Shown: piece by piece, positions 25,968 to 34,323 of the stretch | Position numbering within the stretch: the stretch's first letter is position 1 | How the letters are laid out: every line of letters begins with the position of its first letter | Origin: Kitasatospora aureofaciens | Lineage (GTDB): Bacteria; Actinomycetota; Actinomycetes; Streptomycetales; Streptomycetaceae | Direction of reading: 5' to 3' | NCBI RefSeq assembly: GCF_001188955.3 | Contig: NZ_JPRF03000001.1 | Coordinates: 62,001 to 126,000, forward strand | DNA: 64,000 nucleotides | Notes under the pieces: generated by a model | What the model was told of the DNA's origin: nothing | Seen by the model: the letters and a program-made list of their open reading frames with translations, nothing else | The model's database searches: none | Made by a program: the position numbers and the translations under genes

Positions 25968-26797
25968 GACGAGGCGCCCAGGGTGGGTGCTCCGGACAGG
26001 AAGTGCCGCAGGTAGCGCGGGTCGGTGCGCTCCAGTGACAGCAGCACGTACAGGTCGGCGCAGTCGAAGTCGGGGTCGTACGCGGGCTCGCCGCAGACCC
26101 AGGCGCCGAGCCGCAGGTAGCCGCGGAGCAGGGCGGGCAGGGCGCCGCGCTCGGCACGCGGCACGCCGGTGGCGTCCCAGCGGCGGTGCGGGGTGACCCG
26201 GTACTGCTCGGGGGCCAGGTACTGGGCGCTGACGGTGTCCCAGACCCGGGCGGCGGTGCCGCCGCCGTCCTCCAGGCCGATCGAGCAGCAGCCGCCGACC
26301 CAGGTGTTGCCGGTGTCGGCGAGGTAGCGGGCGATGCCGCCCCACATCAGGTTGATGACCGCGCCGTTGCCCCGGTGGTCGGGGTGGATGCAGGAGCGGC
26401 CGAGTTCGACCAGGCCGGCCCGGACCGGCGACAGCGCGGACAGGTCGAACTCGCCGTCGGAGTACAGCCGTCCGGCCCGGCGGGCGGCCTCGGGGCGCAG
26501 CAGCCGGTAGGTGCCGACGACGGTGCCGCCCTCGCCCTCCCGGACCAGCAGGTGGTCGCAGTGCTCGTCGAACGGGTCGATGTCGAGTCCGGCGACCGGG
26601 CTGTGCAGATCGGCGCCGAGTTCGGCGGCGAAGACCTGGTGGCGCAGCCGCTGCGCGGCGCGCACGTCGTCCTCGTCGTGCGCGAGGGAGATGGTGTAGG
26701 CGGCGGCCGCGGCCGGCTGGTGGCGACGGGCGGGGACCGCCGGGGCGTCGTGGGTGGGGGCGACTGCGGACGGAGCGTACGTGGGGACGGTGGTCAT
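25964..26797 (-). CDS. OlsB-like ornithine N-acyltransferase (GNAT/hemolysin fold)
   Basis: A 277-aa protein. ATG 26797 follows GGAGGG. A disordered Pro/Ala-rich leader of ~30 residues precedes a GNAT-like domain with RLRHQVFAAELGAD, GLDIDPFDEHCDHLLV, VVGTYRLLRPE and VELGRSCIHPDHRGNGAVI, the pattern of OlsB-type N-acyltransferases. OlsB links a 3-hydroxy fatty acid to the alpha-amino group of ornithine, giving lyso-ornithine lipid at the membrane. The coupled downstream acyltransferase would complete the lipid. Ornithine lipids replace phospholipids under phosphate limitation in several bacteria; no PHO box was recognised upstream. Confidence 0.82.
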   Translation of the reverse strand: MTTVPTYAPSAVAPTHDAPAVPARRHQPAAAAAYTISLAHDEDDVRAAQRLRHQVFAAELGADLHSPVAGLDIDPFDEHCDHLLVREGEGGTVVGTYRLLRPEAARRAGRLYSDGEFDLSALSPVRAGLVELGRSCIHPDHRGNGAVINLMWGGIARYLADTGNTWVGGCCSIGLEDGGGTAARVWDTVSAQYLAPEQYRVTPHRRWDATGVPRAERGALPALLRGYLRLGAWVCGEPAYDPDFDCADLYVLLSLERTDPRYLRHFLSGAPTLGASS

Positions 26798-27078
26798 GGC
26801 GGACCCTCCAGGGCAGCACGATCGGCGGTGCCGTGGATCGCCAGGGCACCGTCCCGGTCCGCAGGAGTCGGGCATGGATGCGAACCGGTCCCCGTATGTG
26901 TCTCCAAGCCGGTTGGCATTCACGTTGCGGCCCGGCGGAGCGCAGATGTGCACCTGTTGAATGGGACCTGGCGCAGCCTGGTGGTCATCTGCCCGGCACC
27001 GGGCGGTCGTTCGACCGGGGTGGACAACGGGGGCGCACACCTGCCTCACGCGCCCCCGCCGTCACCGCGGCGCAGGGC

Positions 27079-28482
27079 TCAGAACGCCTGCCAGCCCTGC
27101 GGGTCGAAACCCCCGGGAACGGCGCCGGCCGGTCCGTACGGCTCGCGGGTGTAGACGAAGGAGCCGACGTCCAGGTGGCTGACCGTCCCGTCGGCGTGCC
27201 GCACCACCCGCAGAGTCTCGCCCGCGTAGTAGTTGTCCAGGCCGAGCCAGCTGCCGTCCGGCTGGGGCCGGAAACGGGAGCCCCGGTGGCCGCCGGCGTC
27301 CGGGGTCAACTCCAGGACGCCGTCGGCGTGCAGCCGCAGGACGTTGGGCGCGGCGCCCCAGTACCAGGGGCCGGTGAGCGCGAGGAGCTCCTGGTCGACC
27401 TCGGTGAGCGGGCGCCAGGGGGCGGGCAGCCGGGGCTCGTGGGCGGCCGTGATGCCGATCAACTGGGCCGCCAGGAGGGGGGTGTTGGCGCCGCTGGTGG
27501 CGTTGGAGAGGGCGAAGGCGGCCAGGCCGTCCTCGGCGCTGACCCACAGCCCGGCGGTGAAGCCGGGCATCGAGCCGGTGTGGCCGTACAGCAGCCGGCC
27601 CTCGTGTCGGCGCAGTTGGAGGCCGAGGCCGTAGCCGGAGGTCCAGTCGGCGTCCGCCGGGCCGATGGCCGGGCGGCTCATCTCGGCGAGGGTGTCGGCG
27701 CTCAGCACCTTGTCGTCGCCGGCGGCCAGGAAGGCCGCCCAGCGGGCCAGGTCGGCGCCGGTGGACCAGAGTTGACCGGCTGGGGCCATCAGGCCGGTGT
27801 CGGTGAGGGGTTCGGGCAGCATGACGTCGGCCCAGGGGTGGACGGCGAAGCCCCCGGCGTGCGGGTGCTCGGGCAGCAGGGTGGTGCGGTCCAGGCCGAG
27901 CGGGGCCAGCACCTCGCGGCGCAGCACCTCGCCCCAGGGTTCGCCGCGCACCTTCTCGACCAGCGCTCCGAGCAGCGCGTAGCCGGGGTTGGAGTAGTGG
28001 TGGCACCGGCCGGCCGGGTGCTTGAGCGGGCTCTCCTCCTCCAGCAGGTCGCCAAGTTCGGGCCGCAGGGCGCCGTCCGTCCGCTCCCACCAGGGCGCGG
28101 GCGTCTCGGCGGCGAGCCCGCCGGAGTGGGCGAGCAGTTGGGCGACGGTGACGTCGTCGGCGGGGGTGCCGGGCAGGTGGCGGCCCAGCGGGTCGGCGAG
28201 GTCGAGCAGGCCCTCGTCGCGCAGCCGGAGCACCAGCACCGCGACGAAGGTCTTGGTGAGCGAGCCGATTCGGTACTGGACGTCCGCATCCGGCGCGTGC
28301 CCGTCGATCATGCTGCGGGCGCCGCTCCAGACCAGCCGGCCCTCCCGTACCACCCCGGCCACCAGCGAGGGGGTACGGCCCTCGGCCTGGGCGACGGCGA
28401 CGCGGTGCAGCAGGGCACGGCGGGTGGTGGGCAGCAGGTGGTCGGGCTGCTCGGTCATCTGGTCGTCTGAACTCATCGGCAT
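27079..28482 (-). CDS. Serine hydrolase of the beta-lactamase/DD-peptidase class C family
   Basis: A 467-aa protein. The catalytic SxxK is S74-L-T-K77, the Tyr motif is YSN near residue 168, and the KTG-like triad is HTG (GHTGSMPGF). A C-terminal ~130-residue extension (beta-rich, WYWGAAPNVLRLHADG) resembles the lipocalin-like tail of this family. There is no signal peptide, so it is probably cytoplasmic, unlike secreted DD-peptidases. Three in-frame starts (28482, 28476, 28458) are close together. Esterase, amidase or peptidase activity is possible. It lies between the lipid genes and the M1 peptidase on the same strand. Confidence 0.85.
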   Translation of the reverse strand: MPMSSDDQMTEQPDHLLPTTRRALLHRVAVAQAEGRTPSLVAGVVREGRLVWSGARSMIDGHAPDADVQYRIGSLTKTFVAVLVLRLRDEGLLDLADPLGRHLPGTPADDVTVAQLLAHSGGLAAETPAPWWERTDGALRPELGDLLEEESPLKHPAGRCHHYSNPGYALLGALVEKVRGEPWGEVLRREVLAPLGLDRTTLLPEHPHAGGFAVHPWADVMLPEPLTDTGLMAPAGQLWSTGADLARWAAFLAAGDDKVLSADTLAEMSRPAIGPADADWTSGYGLGLQLRRHEGRLLYGHTGSMPGFTAGLWVSAEDGLAAFALSNATSGANTPLLAAQLIGITAAHEPRLPAPWRPLTEVDQELLALTGPWYWGAAPNVLRLHADGVLELTPDAGGHRGSRFRPQPDGSWLGLDNYYAGETLRVVRHADGTVSHLDVGSFVYTREPYGPAGAVPGGFDPQGWQAF

Positions 28483-28530
28483 GGACGGACAGTAGTCCAG
28501 CCGCGCCGCGGACCGGCGCGAACCTACCGG

Positions 28531-30000
28531 TCAGCCCGTCAGCGGCGGCAGCTCCGGCCGCTCCAGCCACGCCTCGAACAGCGGGCCGAGCGGGGTGGCG
28601 GTGTACCGGGAGGCATGCGCGAGCAGATCGGAGGTGGCGACCACGCCGTGCTGGTGGACGCCCGCCCAGTCCCGCAGCATCGCGAAGAACGCGTCCTCGC
28701 CGAGTGCCCGTCGCAGCGCGTGCACCGTGAGGCCGCCGCGCTGGTACAGCCGGTCGTCGAACATCAGCTTGCGGCCCGGGTCGCCGAGCCGGAGGTCCTG
28801 CGGCAGACCGGCCAGCAGCCGGTGCGCGGCGGCGGCGTGCACGGCCGCGCCGGGGCCGCCGGTGTGCTCGGACCAGAGCCACTCCGCGTACTTGGCGAAG
28901 CCCTCGTTGAGCCAGATGTGCCGCCAGTCGGCGATGGTGACGCTGTTGCCGAACCACTGGTGGGCCAGCTCGTGCGCGATCAGCCGTTCGCGCTCCCAGC
29001 CGCCGCCGAGGTGGTTGGTGCCGAAGGTGGCCACGCCCTGCGCCTCCACCGGGACGTCCAGTTCCTCGTCCGCGACCACCACCGCGTACTCGCCGAACGG
29101 GTACGGCCCGAAGGCCTCGGTGAAGTACGCCATCATCTCCGGCTGACGGGCGAAGTCCCGGGCGAAGGCATCGGCCAGCCGCTGCGGGACGTACCCGGTC
29201 TGCGGTACGGAACCGGCCCGGGGCGTGGTGGGACAGGCGGTCAGCGGCACCGGCCGGTAGTGTCCGATCGAGACCGTCACCAGGTACGACGAGGTCGGCG
29301 CGCTCTGCTCGTACACCCAGGTGGTGCTGGAGGCGCGGGTGGTCCGGGTGAGCAGCCGCCCGCCGGACAGCACCGTGAACGGGGACGGCGTGGTCACCGC
29401 CACCTGGTACGTCGCCTTGTCCGCGGGCCGGTCGTTGCACGGGTACCAGGACGGCGCGCCGACCGGCTGACTGGCCACCAGCGCGCCCTCGGTCAGTTCC
29501 TCCCAGCCCAGCCCGCCCCACGGGCTGCGCACCGGCCGGGGGTTGCCGGTGTAGTGCACCTCGACGGTGAAGGCCGCACCCGCCGCGAGCGCCTTCGCCG
29601 GGCGGACCCGAAGCTTGCCGCCGCGGTGGGTGTAGCGGGCGGCTCTGCCGTCGACCAGCATCCGCCCGATCCGGAACTCGGCCAGGTCGAGCGCGAACTC
29701 GGCCAGCGCCGCGTTCGCCACCGCGCTCAGCCGGGCCGAGGCGGCCAGCCGGTTGGGCCCGGGCCGGTAGTCCAGGGCGATTTCGTAGCGGTGCACCCGG
29801 TAGCGGTGGTCACCGCTGTTCGGGAAGTACGGGTCCGGACCGCCGGCGGCCGGCGGGGCGTGGTGGGGCTTCACGGGGGCGGGCGCTTCCTGAGGGCCGG
29901 GACGGGGAGTCGTGGGCGGGTGGGTGGTCGTATCCGAACGGATGTCCGCGTTCCTGTCGGGGAGGTCGGTCGGAGGGGCGGCCGGGGGAGGAGTGGTCAC
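28531..30000 (-). CDS. M1-family zinc metallopeptidase coupled to the Pls-like synthetase
   Basis: A 489-aa protein. The GTG start at 30000 overlaps the synthetase stop (GTGA), which fixes the start and couples translation. A Pro-rich leader of ~50 residues comes first, without a clear signal peptide. The zinc site HELAHQW near residue 340 with the downstream Glu in WLNEGFAKY is the gluzincin motif, and the exopeptidase-type GATFGTNHLGG replaces the usual GAMEN-like strand (sequence reads EAQGVATFGTN). It is shorter than aminopeptidase N because the C-terminal helical domain is missing. Next to a poly(amino acid) synthetase it may trim or degrade the polymer; M1-type peptide-degrading enzymes are known from epsilon-polylysine producers. 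Confidence 0.87.
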   Translation of the reverse strand: MTTPPPAAPPTDLPDRNADIRSDTTTHPPTTPRPGPQEAPAPVKPHHAPPAAGGPDPYFPNSGDHRYRVHRYEIALDYRPGPNRLAASARLSAVANAALAEFALDLAEFRIGRMLVDGRAARYTHRGGKLRVRPAKALAAGAAFTVEVHYTGNPRPVRSPWGGLGWEELTEGALVASQPVGAPSWYPCNDRPADKATYQVAVTTPSPFTVLSGGRLLTRTTRASSTTWVYEQSAPTSSYLVTVSIGHYRPVPLTACPTTPRAGSVPQTGYVPQRLADAFARDFARQPEMMAYFTEAFGPYPFGEYAVVVADEELDVPVEAQGVATFGTNHLGGGWERERLIAHELAHQWFGNSVTIADWRHIWLNEGFAKYAEWLWSEHTGGPGAAVHAAAAHRLLAGLPQDLRLGDPGRKLMFDDRLYQRGGLTVHALRRALGEDAFFAMLRDWAGVHQHGVVATSDLLAHASRYTATPLGPLFEAWLERPELPPLTG

Positions 30001-33000
30001 GACGTGGTCTGCCAGGCCTCGATGGGGTTGCCCAGCCACCGGGTGTCCGCCGGGACGGACTCGGCGCCCATCACCAGCGAGGCCGGGCCCAGCGTGCTGC
30101 GCGCGCCCACCGTGCTGCCGGGCAGCACGATCCCGCCCGGGCCCAGGGTGGCGCCCTCACGGAGGACCACAGTATCCATCCGCATGATCCGGTCGTGGAA
30201 GAGGTGCGTCTGCACCACGCAGCCCCGGTTGACGCTGACCCCGTCCCCGAGGGTGACCAGGTCCGCCTCCGGCAGCCAGTAGCTCTCGCACCACACGCCG
30301 TGCCCGACCTTGGCTCCGAGCGCCCGCAGCCACAGGTTCAGCAGCGGGGTGCCCGGCACCGCACCGACCAGCCAGGGCACCGCCAGCACCTCCACGAAGG
30401 TGTCGGCGAGCTCGTTGCGCCACACGAAACCGCTCCACAGCGGGTGCTCCACCGCCCGGAAGCGCCCGACCAGCAGCCACTTCGCGGCCACCGCGACCAG
30501 GCAGGCCACGCCGCCCGCGGCCAGCAGCACCGGTCCGGAGAGCAGCGCGGCCAGCACGGTGGAGCCCGCCGCCAGCCAGGACAGCGCCGCCACCGTCGCC
30601 AGTCCCAGCGCCCCCGAGGCCAGCACCGGCAGCAGCCGCGCCAGTTCGACCAGCCCGCGCGCCCACCGCAGCCGGGCCGGCGGCTCGTAGGTCAGGCTCT
30701 GGTCCGCCCGGTCCGCCGCGCGCGGCAACCGCACCGGCGGCATGCCCAGGTACGACCCGCCCTTCTTCGCCTTCGCCGGCGTCGCCGAGAGCACGCCCAC
30801 CAGGCCCCGTTTGGGCACCGAACGGCCCGGCGCGGTCATCCCCGAGTTGCCGAGGAACGCCCGGTCGCCGACCTTCGCCTCGCCCAGGCGCATCCAGCCG
30901 CCGCCCAGCTCGTAGGGTGCGATCAGGGTGTCGTCGGCCAGGAACGCGCCGTCCCCGACGGTGGTCAGGCTGGGCAGCGCCAGCACCGTGGACACCTCGG
31001 CGCCCCGGCCGACCCGCATCCCCAGCGCCCGCAGCCACAGCGGGGTGACCAGCCCGGCGTACAGCGGGAACAGCACCTCGCGGGCCCGGTCCATCAGCTG
31101 GCTGACCGTCCACGCCTGCCAGCTGACCCGGCCGTGCAGCGGGTGCACGCCGGGCACCAGGCCGGTGCTCAGCAGCCGGACCAGCACCACCAGCTGCGCC
31201 GCGTACAGTGCGCCGTACGCCAGGGTGGCGGGCAGCAGCCCGAGCAGGGCGCCGCCGAGGGCCGGACCGAGTTCCGCGCCCCGGTCGACGAACCGGGAGA
31301 GCACGGCGAGGGCGGCCGCGGCGGGCAGCACCGGCAGCAGGCCTACCAGGGTGTCACCGACGCCGTACAGCGCGGCCCAGACGGGCCGGCGGACCGGCGG
31401 CTCCTTGGGCCAGGACCACTCGGCCCGGCCCAGCTTGACGGCGGGCGCGCCGCCCCAGCGCTGGCCGGTGGGCACCTGGCCGGTGACGCTGGAGCCGGGC
31501 AGCACCTGCGCGCGCTTGCCGACCCGGGCACCGGGCAGCAGCGTCGAACGGGTGCCGACCACCGCGTCGGCACCGACCCTGATCTGGCCGACCTCCAGCC
31601 GGTCGCCATCCAGCCAGTAGCCGGACAGGTCGACCTCGGCCTCGACGGCGCAGCCCCGGCCCAGCCTGAGCATCCCGGTGACCGGGGGCAGCGAGTGCAG
31701 GTCCACCTCGCGGGCGACCTTGACGCCCAGCACCCGGGCGTAGGGGACCAGCCAGGCGCCGGACAGCCCGGTCGCGCCGCTCAGCTCGGCGAGCCGCTCG
31801 GCCGCCCACAGCCGCAGGTGCACGGCCCCGCCGCGCGGGTAGCTGCCCGGGCGCAGGCCGCGCAGCAGCAGCCGGGCACCACCGGCGCCGATCGCGAGCC
31901 GGCCCGGCGAGCTGTACAGCAGGAGCGCGCCCGCGCCGACCGCCCACCAGGAGGCGGTGGGCGCCCACGGGTAGTCGCCGACGTGGGAGAGCAGGTTCCC
32001 GGCGGCCAGCAGGGCGACCGTCCAGCGCAGGCCGACCACGGTGAACAGCGGGAACAGCAGGAGCAGTTGGAGCAGCTTGGCCCGGGTCGGCACCAGGGCG
32101 ACGGTACGGGCCTCGCCACCCTCGGCGGCGCCGCGTTCCAGGTGGCGGGCGAGCTTGCGCAGCGTCGGGTGTTGGTAGACGTCCAGTACGGCCGCGCTCG
32201 GGTAGCGGGTGCGCAGCAAGGTGGTCAGCCGGGCTGCGGCCAGACTGCTGCCGCCGATCGCGAAGAAGTCGTCGCGTGCGCCGCTCACCTGCACGCCGAG
32301 GATCTCGGCCCACTGCTCGGCGAGCCAGGCCTCGGTGCCGTACAGCTGCTCGCCCGGCCCGGCGGCCTCCAGTTCGGGCAGCGGCCAGGGCAGGGCGTTG
32401 CGGTCGACCTTGCCGGAGGTGCGGGTGGGCAGGGTGTCGACCGGGGCGAGCAGCGGCACCAGGGCGGCGGGCAGTTCGGCGCGCAGCCGTTCGACGGCCT
32501 GCTCGCGGTCGAAGCCGTCCTGGACCACCAGGTAGCCGACCAGCAGCTGGTTGCCGCCGCGCGCGGTCCGCACCGCGGCGGCCGCGCCCGTCACCCCGGG
32601 CAGCGCCTGCAGGGCGGCGTCCACCTCGCCGAGTTCGATCCGGCGTCCGCCGAGCTTGATCTGCTCGTCGGTGCGGCCGAGGAACAGCAGGCCGGCCGGG
32701 TCGGCCTGGACCAGGTCGCCACTGCGGTAGGCGCGCTCCCAGCCCAGCGAGGGCAACGGCGCGTACTTCTCGGCGTCCTTCTCCGGGTCGAGGTAACGGG
32801 CCAGACCGACCCCGCCGATCACCAGCTGCCCGGTGCCGCCGGGGGTGACCGGCTGCCCGGCCCCGTCCACCACGGCGAGGTCCCAGCCGTCCAGCGGCAG
32901 GCCGATCCGGACCGGGCCCTCGCCGGTCAAGAGGGCGGCGCAGGCCACCACGGTGGCCTCGGTCGGGCCGTAGGTGTTCCACAGCTCGCGGCCCTCGGTG

Positions 33001-33929
33001 ACCAGGCGCTGCACCAGCTCGGGCGGGCAGGCCTCGCCGCCGAAGACCAGCAGCCGGACCTCGTTCAGCGCCTCGGCCGGCCACAGCGCGGCCAGGGTCG
33101 GGACGGTGGAGACCACGGTGATCTCCTGCTCGGCCAGCCAGGGGCCGAGGTCGGCGCCGCTGCGCACCTGGGAACGGGGGACGGGCACCAGGCAGGCGCC
33201 GTGCCGCCAGGCCAGCCACATCTCCTCGCAGGAGGCGTCGAAGGCGACCGACAGTCCGGCCATCACCCGGTCGCCGGGGCCGATCGGCTCCTCCTGGAGG
33301 AAGAGCGCGGCCTCGGCGTCGACGAAGGCGGCGGCGTTGCGGTGGGTGACGGCGACGCCCTTGGGCTTGCCGGTCGAGCCGGAGGTGAAGATGATCCAGG
33401 CGTCGTCGGCCGGGGTGGGGCGGCGCCCGCTCAGGGGCGGGCGCGTGGTGGTGGTGCTCAGGGCGCGCCCGGCGCCGAGCACGGCGGCCACGGCGGCCTC
33501 GCCGAAGACCAGCTGGGCCCGCTCGTCCGGGTCCTCGGCGTCCACCGGCACGTAGGCGGCGCCGGCGGCGAGCACGGCGAGGATCGAGACGTACAGGTCG
33601 TTGGTGCCCGACGGGACCCGGACCCCGACCCGGTCGCCCGGGCCGATCCCGGCGGCGGTCAGCCGGCGGCGCAGCTGCTCGACCTCGGCGGCCAGGGCGC
33701 GGTAGCTGAGCACCGTGCGGCCGTCGTCCAGGGCGGGCTCGTCGGGGTGGGCGCGCACGGTGGCGTCCAGCACGTCGACCAGGGTGCGCGGGGCGGCGGC
33801 GGGGCGGCCGGGGAACAGGGCCTGCGGCGTCGCGGTCCGTAGGGGTGCGGCTCGTTCCGGGGAGGCCTTTTCCGGCGCGGGCCGCGGTGGCGTGGCGTAC
33901 TGCTTCGGGTGGCTCGGTTCAGCGGTCAT
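29997..33929 (-). CDS. Pls/PosA-family single-module NRPS (homopoly-amino-acid synthetase)
   Basis: A 1310-aa membrane megaenzyme. ATG 33929 is chosen; the frame is open to 34019 without support. Residues ~30-520 are an adenylation domain (FTSGSTGKPKGVAVTHRN, NTYGPTEATV, YRSGDLVQ, GRTDEQIKLGGRRIELGE). A thiolation domain follows with FFAIGGSSLAA near residue 560. The rest alternates predicted membrane helices with three hexapeptide-like beta-helix domains (for example VGADAVVGTRSTLLPGARVG and GATLGPGGIVLPGSTVGARS). There is no condensation or thioesterase domain. This is the layout of epsilon-poly-L-lysine synthetase Pls (about 1319 aa), where the C-terminal domains elongate the chain. The pocket residues read D-A-E-T-V-G-T-V-V, close to the lysine code DAESIGSVC, so a basic diamino acid is the likely monomer. 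Confidence 0.9.
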   Translation of the reverse strand: MTAEPSHPKQYATPPRPAPEKASPERAAPLRTATPQALFPGRPAAAPRTLVDVLDATVRAHPDEPALDDGRTVLSYRALAAEVEQLRRRLTAAGIGPGDRVGVRVPSGTNDLYVSILAVLAAGAAYVPVDAEDPDERAQLVFGEAAVAAVLGAGRALSTTTTRPPLSGRRPTPADDAWIIFTSGSTGKPKGVAVTHRNAAAFVDAEAALFLQEEPIGPGDRVMAGLSVAFDASCEEMWLAWRHGACLVPVPRSQVRSGADLGPWLAEQEITVVSTVPTLAALWPAEALNEVRLLVFGGEACPPELVQRLVTEGRELWNTYGPTEATVVACAALLTGEGPVRIGLPLDGWDLAVVDGAGQPVTPGGTGQLVIGGVGLARYLDPEKDAEKYAPLPSLGWERAYRSGDLVQADPAGLLFLGRTDEQIKLGGRRIELGEVDAALQALPGVTGAAAAVRTARGGNQLLVGYLVVQDGFDREQAVERLRAELPAALVPLLAPVDTLPTRTSGKVDRNALPWPLPELEAAGPGEQLYGTEAWLAEQWAEILGVQVSGARDDFFAIGGSSLAAARLTTLLRTRYPSAAVLDVYQHPTLRKLARHLERGAAEGGEARTVALVPTRAKLLQLLLLFPLFTVVGLRWTVALLAAGNLLSHVGDYPWAPTASWWAVGAGALLLYSSPGRLAIGAGGARLLLRGLRPGSYPRGGAVHLRLWAAERLAELSGATGLSGAWLVPYARVLGVKVAREVDLHSLPPVTGMLRLGRGCAVEAEVDLSGYWLDGDRLEVGQIRVGADAVVGTRSTLLPGARVGKRAQVLPGSSVTGQVPTGQRWGGAPAVKLGRAEWSWPKEPPVRRPVWAALYGVGDTLVGLLPVLPAAAALAVLSRFVDRGAELGPALGGALLGLLPATLAYGALYAAQLVVLVRLLSTGLVPGVHPLHGRVSWQAWTVSQLMDRAREVLFPLYAGLVTPLWLRALGMRVGRGAEVSTVLALPSLTTVGDGAFLADDTLIAPYELGGGWMRLGEAKVGDRAFLGNSGMTAPGRSVPKRGLVGVLSATPAKAKKGGSYLGMPPVRLPRAADRADQSLTYEPPARLRWARGLVELARLLPVLASGALGLATVAALSWLAAGSTVLAALLSGPVLLAAGGVACLVAVAAKWLLVGRFRAVEHPLWSGFVWRNELADTFVEVLAVPWLVGAVPGTPLLNLWLRALGAKVGHGVWCESYWLPEADLVTLGDGVSVNRGCVVQTHLFHDRIMRMDTVVLREGATLGPGGIVLPGSTVGARSTLGPASLVMGAESVPADTRWLGNPIEAWQTTS

Positions 33930-34323
33930 GGCAGCCCGTGCGCTCCTCGTCCTCGCCCCGTTCCGACCGATGTCCGGCCCTTGGGGCGGTGGGAGCACTC
34001 GCCTGACGGGAGACCCCACTCCGGGGCCGGAGCGGACAACCCGACCGATGGTAGCCCCGGCTTTCCGGGCCGGCAGGAGCTGACACTCAGCCCAACTCGA
34101 GCGGGAGTGACCGAATCTGACTCAACGTCAGTCAACAACTGGTGCCAAGTGGAGGCAGAGTGACGAACCGTCAGTCGAAGTGACGTGTCGTCAGTTCTGC
34201 TGCGTGATCGTGATCCATGCCACAGGAAATGCTGCTCCCTTCGGGTGGCGGGCCGGGCGGGCCGGGAATTCGGCGGTGTCCTCCCTGGCCCGCCCGGCCT
34301 CGCGGCGCTGCCACGGTCCGTGC
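33930..34323. other. Regulatory spacer upstream of the Pls-like gene
   Basis: A 394-bp gap between the synthetase start and the 3' end of the FAD monooxygenase, both on the minus strand. The synthetase promoter must lie here. The middle (34081-34220) is less GC-rich and holds two phased 13-bp palindromes plus extra CGTCAGT half-sites. Short open frames on the plus strand have no ribosome-binding site and look like chance. Confidence 0.55.
34161..34193. promoter_or_regulatory. Two phased palindromic operators TGACGnnnCGTCA
   Basis: TGACGAACCGTCA (34161-34173) and TGACGTGTCGTCA (34181-34193) are both perfect inverted repeats, spaced exactly 20 bp, about two helical turns. A further CGTCAGT half-site lies at 34126-34132. 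They are 232-265 bp upstream of the Pls-like start codon. Paired, phased sites suggest cooperative binding of a dimeric regulator controlling the poly(amino acid) genes; the protein is unknown. Confidence 0.6.

Noticed and set aside
30195..33842. 1215-codon plus-strand frame over the Pls-like gene
   Set aside because: Shadow frame; the minus strand carries all adenylation, thiolation and membrane signatures.
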